Shown: in pieces, positions 5,959 to 7,424 of the stretch
Layout of the letters: every line of letters starts with the position of its first letter
Position numbering within the stretch: position 1 is the stretch's first letter
NCBI GenBank assembly: GCA_009885205.1
Contig: VFLE01000223.1
Span: forward strand, 1 to 7,424
Direction: 5' to 3'
Origin: Candidatus Shapirobacteria bacterium
Lineage (GTDB): Bacteria; Patescibacteriota; Microgenomatia; UBA12405
DNA length: 7,424 nt
The notes under the pieces: model-generated
Database searches by the model: none
What the model saw: only the letters and a program-made list of their open reading frames with translations
What the model was told of the DNA's origin: nothing
Translations under genes and position numbers: made by a program

Positions 5959-6080
5959 AATTACCACTTGAAACCACGACCGTAAGGTCTGGGCTAGTTT
6001 ACGATAATTAATCATATCCCAATATGTGAGTTGCTACGACGAAATCCGCACAACTTTTCTAAGTGATTTTACATCTCCAG

Positions 6081-6111
6081 GCGGTATAATCTTTTTATAG
6101 TGAAAATCAAA
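6081..6111 (+). repeat. copy 2 of the 31-base direct repeat (promoter plus first codons)
   Basis: It matches 4623-4653 at 30 of 31 positions, 1,458 bases downstream in the same orientation. As in copy 1, it contains the TATAAT box, the GTG start and codons 2-4, here belonging to the HicB-like gene, so both proteins begin MKIK. Confidence 0.85.
6085..6090 (+). promoter_or_regulatory. -10 box (TATAAT) for the HicB-like gene
   Basis: A perfect TATAAT ends nine bases before the GTG at 6100, the same spacing as in radC. The expected leader is about three bases. Confidence 0.65.
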
Positions 6112-6297
6112 ATCTGGGAAACCGAACAAGACGAAGGTGGATACATGTTTGATATTTGGCTTAATGAAGACGCAGAAGAAAATGAAAGTAGTGATGATGG
6201 AGGTTTTTGTACAGGAAGTTATGAAGATGCTATAAAAATGGCTTGTGAACAAGCAAAAGATTTACTTAGGATTAAAAAACATAAACCCCTTTTATGA
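6100..6297 (+). CDS. small acidic protein, possibly HicB-like fold
   Basis: This 65-residue protein begins with GTG inside the repeat. Its pattern is short beta strands (MKIKIWETEQ, then GGYMFDIWL), an acidic turn (NEDAEENESSDDGG), a third strand and a long helix (SYEDAIKMACEQAKDLLR, 40-57). That order, strand-strand-strand-helix with a GG(Y/F) turn and an 'xxEDAxxxAxExxKDxL' helix, resembles the N-terminal half of HicB antitoxins. There is no DNA-binding tail and no hicA-like toxin gene beside it, so it may be an orphan HicB-like domain rather than part of a toxin-antitoxin pair. It is followed after 52 bases by the nuclease-like gene on the same strand. Confidence 0.55.
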   Translation: MKIKIWETEQDEGGYMFDIWLNEDAEENESSDDGGFCTGSYEDAIKMACEQAKDLLRIKKHKPLL

Positions 6298-6314
6298 GTT
6301 CGAAAATCAGATCT

Positions 6315-6342
6315 TGATCTAATTGCATTCTCATGATCTAAT
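6315..6342 (+). repeat. 9-base direct repeat (TGATCTAAT) before the nuclease gene
   Basis: TGATCTAAT occurs at 6315-6323 and again at 6334-6342, 19 bases apart, just upstream of the nuclease-like gene. The second copy contains TCTAAT ending seven bases before the ATG at 6350, which could serve as a weak -10 box. Repeated sites with a spacing near two helical turns can bind a regulator such as a restriction-modification controller protein, but this is only a suggestion. Confidence 0.3.
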
Positions 6343-6349
6343 CAGTCTG

Positions 6350-6808
6350 ATGGCACATCAGTACTCCTATGGAGCAACACTAAAAAATAATATAACCGAA
6401 ACTTCATCGGTGGATTTCTTACTCGCTTCCGATGCCCGTTTTCGAAAACCAACAAACGAAGAAAGAAAAGATATTTTGATAAGATTTGGACTACCTAAAA
6501 CATTTTCTCGAGCTTTTGATTTAGCTCTGCTCCCGACAGCTGATAGTGTCAATATAACAAATACGCCAATTAGTGAAATAACTTTAATTGAATTAAAAAC
6601 TACTCAAAAGAAACTTATTAATAATCCAGATGGTTTTTTCTTTGGTGCTACGGAAAACGAATTTAATCTTGCTGATAAATTAGGCGAACAATATCGTTTT
6701 TGTTTTTTAAGTCTTCATCCAGAAAGTCGAAGTTATGCTATGTTGACATCAGAAGAGCTAAAACCAAAAATAAAAACAAAGAGGCTTCAATATCAAATTA
6801 ATTTGTAA
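6350..6808 (+). CDS. PD-(D/E)xK-type restriction endonuclease-like protein
   Basis: This is a 152-residue protein (161 if the TTG at 6323 is used). The core pattern of the PD-(D/E)xK nuclease fold is visible: an Asp in AFDLALLP (D57), a following strand, then the ITLIELKTT strand with Glu81-x-Lys83. After it comes the segment GFFFGATENEFNLADKLGEQYRFCFL, which resembles the region after the IEVKTT motif in DUF3883/NO VEIN-type and type II nuclease domains (a Glu-rich 'ENEF' helix, then a strand). The next reading frame is a DNA cytosine-5 methyltransferase fragment, so the natural reading is the endonuclease of a type II restriction-modification system, cutting unmodified DNA. The recognition site cannot be read. 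I prefer the ATG at 6350 because a TCTAAT box lies seven bases upstream and the frame is closed by TAA just before 6323. Its stop overlaps the start of the methyltransferase-homologous frame. Confidence 0.6.
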   Translation: MAHQYSYGATLKNNITETSSVDFLLASDARFRKPTNEERKDILIRFGLPKTFSRAFDLALLPTADSVNITNTPISEITLIELKTTQKKLINNPDGFFFGATENEFNLADKLGEQYRFCFLSLHPESRSYAMLTSEELKPKIKTKRLQYQINL

Positions 6809-6822
6809 TTTTCTGTCACGAT

Positions 6823-7398
6823 TTGTTGGTTGGTGGTTTTCCTTGTCAGGATTATTCTGTTGCAAGGACATTAAGTCAGGCGAAAGGAATATTTGGTAAA
6901 AAAGGTGTATTGTGGTGGTCTATTTTCAATATTTTGAACATGAAAAAAGATAAAGCACCAGATTTTTTATTACTAGAGAATGTTGACAGGTTATTGAAAT
7001 CGCCGTCAGGCCAACGAGGCCGTGATTTTGCCGTGATGTTGGCTTCACTTTCAGATTTAGGTTATGTAGTTGAATGGAGAATTGTAAATGCGGCTGATTA
7101 TGGATTCCCACAGAGAAGACGAAGAGTGTTTATAACAGGCTATAAAAAAGGCACAAAAGTTTATAAACAAATTAAAGCTGAGAAAAATATTGAAAAATGG
7201 ATTGAAGAAAAAGGTATGATTGCCAACGCTTTTCCAATTGAAGAAATAAAAGTTGGACTCGATGAATTCAAAATTGAAGGAGATTTAAAACATGTCTCTG
7301 ATAATTTTTCATCAAACAAACCAACTAAAAGTCCTTTTGAAAATTCAGGAGTTATGATTGATAGAAAAGTGTACACAACCAAAACACGACAAAACTAG
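6823..7398 (+). pseudogene. DNA (cytosine-5) methyltransferase fragment, N-terminus missing
   Basis: The 191-residue frame (nominal TTG start) enters the C5-methyltransferase domain in the middle. Motif IV GGFPCQDYS is at residues 4-12 with catalytic Cys8. Motif VI is LLLENVDRLL (49-58) and motif VIII is GFPQRRRRVF (94-103), followed by the start of the target-recognition region. Homology already starts at HDLL just upstream (6817-6828), where the frame is open only from 6802, directly after a TAA. Motifs I-III, including the FxGxGG cofactor loop that holds S-adenosylmethionine (about 70-80 residues), are absent, and so are motifs IX-X. The frame stops at TAG (7396-7398) after VYTTKTRQN, where family members normally continue. 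A frame near the window end reads TIF-stop-DFL (7404-7424), loosely like the following '(T)xLxDIL' segment, hinting at a frameshift. It is probably a dead remnant; a split methyltransferase is the alternative. Confidence 0.8.
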
Positions 7399-7424
7399 AA
7401 AATACGATTTTTTAAGATTTTTTA

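Noticed and set aside
5974..5983. CCACGACCGT shared with 5214-5223
   Set aside because: A 10-base match is expected many times by chance in a window of this length, and the flanks do not align.
5959..6099. Possible integron attC-type recombination site between cassette-like genes
   Set aside because: No properly paired GTTRRRY and RYYYAAC core sites were found and there is no integrase gene.
6034..6252. Minus-strand frame opposite the HicB-like gene
   Set aside because: It is antisense to a gene with a clear promoter and start, and it has a low-complexity Phe/Ile/Thr composition typical of a shadow.
1..7424. CRISPR array or tRNA gene
   Set aside because: No regularly spaced repeats and no cloverleaf-like segment with a T-loop consensus were seen on either strand.

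Overview
Organism. The window is AT-rich with compact genes, mostly 4-50 bases apart. UGA is used as a stop (for example the ATGA overlap at 2111-2114), so the code is the standard bacterial one. No Shine-Dalgarno-like sequence stands out before any start. Instead, at least seven genes have a TATAAT-like -10 box ending only 5-9 bases before the start codon, so their mRNAs should be leaderless or nearly so. Small genes, low G+C, FtsK-type and RadC-type proteins and degenerate enzymes together suggest a Patescibacteria/CPR-type bacterium. That placement is inference; there is no rRNA or ribosomal marker here to prove it.

Layout. 1-132: three hairpins, including the G+C-rich end of an upstream unit (8-47), a good intrinsic terminator (61-88) and a palindrome (114-132). 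172-924 (+): a short-chain dehydrogenase/reductase-like protein. 933-4588 (-): four closely packed genes read leftwards in the order HAD-like phosphatase, FtsK-like protein, zinc-type alcohol dehydrogenase-like protein, MFS transporter (gaps 26 and 22 bases, then a 4-base overlap). 4589-4641: a short divergent promoter region. 4642-7398 (+): an accessory-looking stretch holding radC with a replaced C-terminus, a membrane/coiled-coil/zinc-ribbon protein, a small HicB-like protein, a PD-(D/E)xK nuclease-like protein and a DNA cytosine-5 methyltransferase fragment lacking its cofactor-binding N-terminus.

How the genes fit together. The minus-strand genes are probably co-transcribed, although the first three also have their own -10 box next to the start. 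The adh/MFS overlap points to translational coupling. The nuclease-like gene followed by the C5-methyltransferase fragment looks like a decayed type II restriction-modification unit, and radC commonly lies in such islands. A 31-base direct repeat (30/31 identical) carries the -10 box, the GTG start and codons 2-4 of both radC and the HicB-like gene, bracketing a 1,458-base segment as an exchangeable cassette would be.

Main oddity. Several proteins keep their fold but lose catalytic residues. The FtsK-like protein has its winged-helix gamma domain at the N-terminus instead of the C-terminus and has lost both Walker motifs. The alcohol dehydrogenase has lost two catalytic zinc ligands but keeps its structural zinc site. 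The short-chain dehydrogenase has lost the active-site Lys and Asn. RadC lacks the end of its JAMM motif, and the methyltransferase lacks motifs I-III. The permuted, ATPase-dead FtsK-like protein is the best candidate for something undescribed.
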